Source: Rhizobium indicum
GTDB taxonomy: Bacteria > Pseudomonadota > Alphaproteobacteria > Rhizobiales > Rhizobiaceae
Length of the DNA: 64,000 nucleotides
NCBI RefSeq assembly: GCF_005862305.2
Contig: NZ_CP054021.1
Location: 1,054,001 to 1,118,000 of the forward strand
Direction: 5' to 3'
Shown here: positions 63,925-64,000 of the stretch, piece by piece
Layout: each line of letters starts with the position of its first letter
Numbering within the stretch: the first letter of the stretch is position 1
Notes under the pieces: model-generated
Database searches by the model: none
What the model was told of the DNA's origin: nothing
Seen by the model: the letters and a program-made list of their open reading frames with translations, nothing else
Position numbers and translations under genes: made by a program

Positions 63925-64000
63925 AAATGACCTCCAATTCAAAGTTTCGATCGGGTTTGGGATCTTTCGCTGAGCAGCGTTCCCTGCCCCATCCCCGTGT

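Overview
The window is a gene-dense, high-GC stretch of an alphaproteobacterial chromosome. Gene order (rsmA/gmk/yicC/mltG/fabF/acpP/fabG/fabD; rpsF-rpsR-DUF2232-rplI-dnaB-alr; radA-cvpA-purF; psd-pssA; rpoZ-rsh-DUF3563-DUF2062-acpS-lepB-rnc-era; smpB-dapA-slt; a RopA-type porin) together with the intergenic palindromic repeats points to Rhizobiaceae, most likely the Rhizobium etli / R. leguminosarum group. This placement rests on recognition of order and protein sequence; no search was run. I saw no prophage, transposase, integron, CRISPR array, rRNA or tRNA.

Layout. 1-83: last codons of rsmA. 128-6713: minus-strand cluster for nucleotide and fatty-acid metabolism (gmk, yicC, mltG, fabF, acpP, fabG, fabD). 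6929-7972: an aldo/keto reductase. 8288-13900: ribosomal and replication genes (rpsF, rpsR, DUF2232 membrane protein, rplI, dnaB, alr). 13913-19285: LysE exporter, radA, cvpA, purF, an SDR. 19296-20044: a GH25 lysozyme-like gene broken by one frameshift. 20399-26438: cysS, a 46-bp perfect inverted repeat pair, then a tightly overlapping run DUF559 nuclease - three GFA-family paralogues - proline iminopeptidase, followed by cimA.

26634-34781: rarD, a LOG-family protein, a large LysM envelope protein with an internal duplication, an Atm1-type ABC exporter, psd and pssA (phosphatidylethanolamine synthesis), and a 48-residue basic protein. 35009-41912: HMCES/YedK-type protein, YnfA, Nudix, several small envelope or unknown proteins, a coupled ygfZ - HD phosphohydrolase - tyrosine phosphatase run, MscS and a Cu/Zn superoxide dismutase. 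42145-49981: EF-hand protein, PAS-GGDEF-EAL protein, HD and MOSC proteins, a second aldo/keto reductase, recO, a single-domain response regulator and a Crp/Fnr regulator.

50117-57043: the era-rnc-lepB-acpS-DUF2062-DUF3563-rsh-rpoZ block, all on the minus strand, linking translation-associated RNA processing, secretion, lipid synthesis and the stringent response. 57341-64000: NYN-domain protein, smpB, dapA, soluble lytic transglycosylase, an alpha/beta hydrolase and a porin.

Most genes are housekeeping. The parts least explained are the GFA triplet operon, the duplicated-domain LysM protein, the short unannotatable proteins, a probable pair of compensating frameshifts inside the GGDEF-EAL gene, and at least three families of intergenic repeats, two copies of which supply the stop codon of the neighbouring gene.
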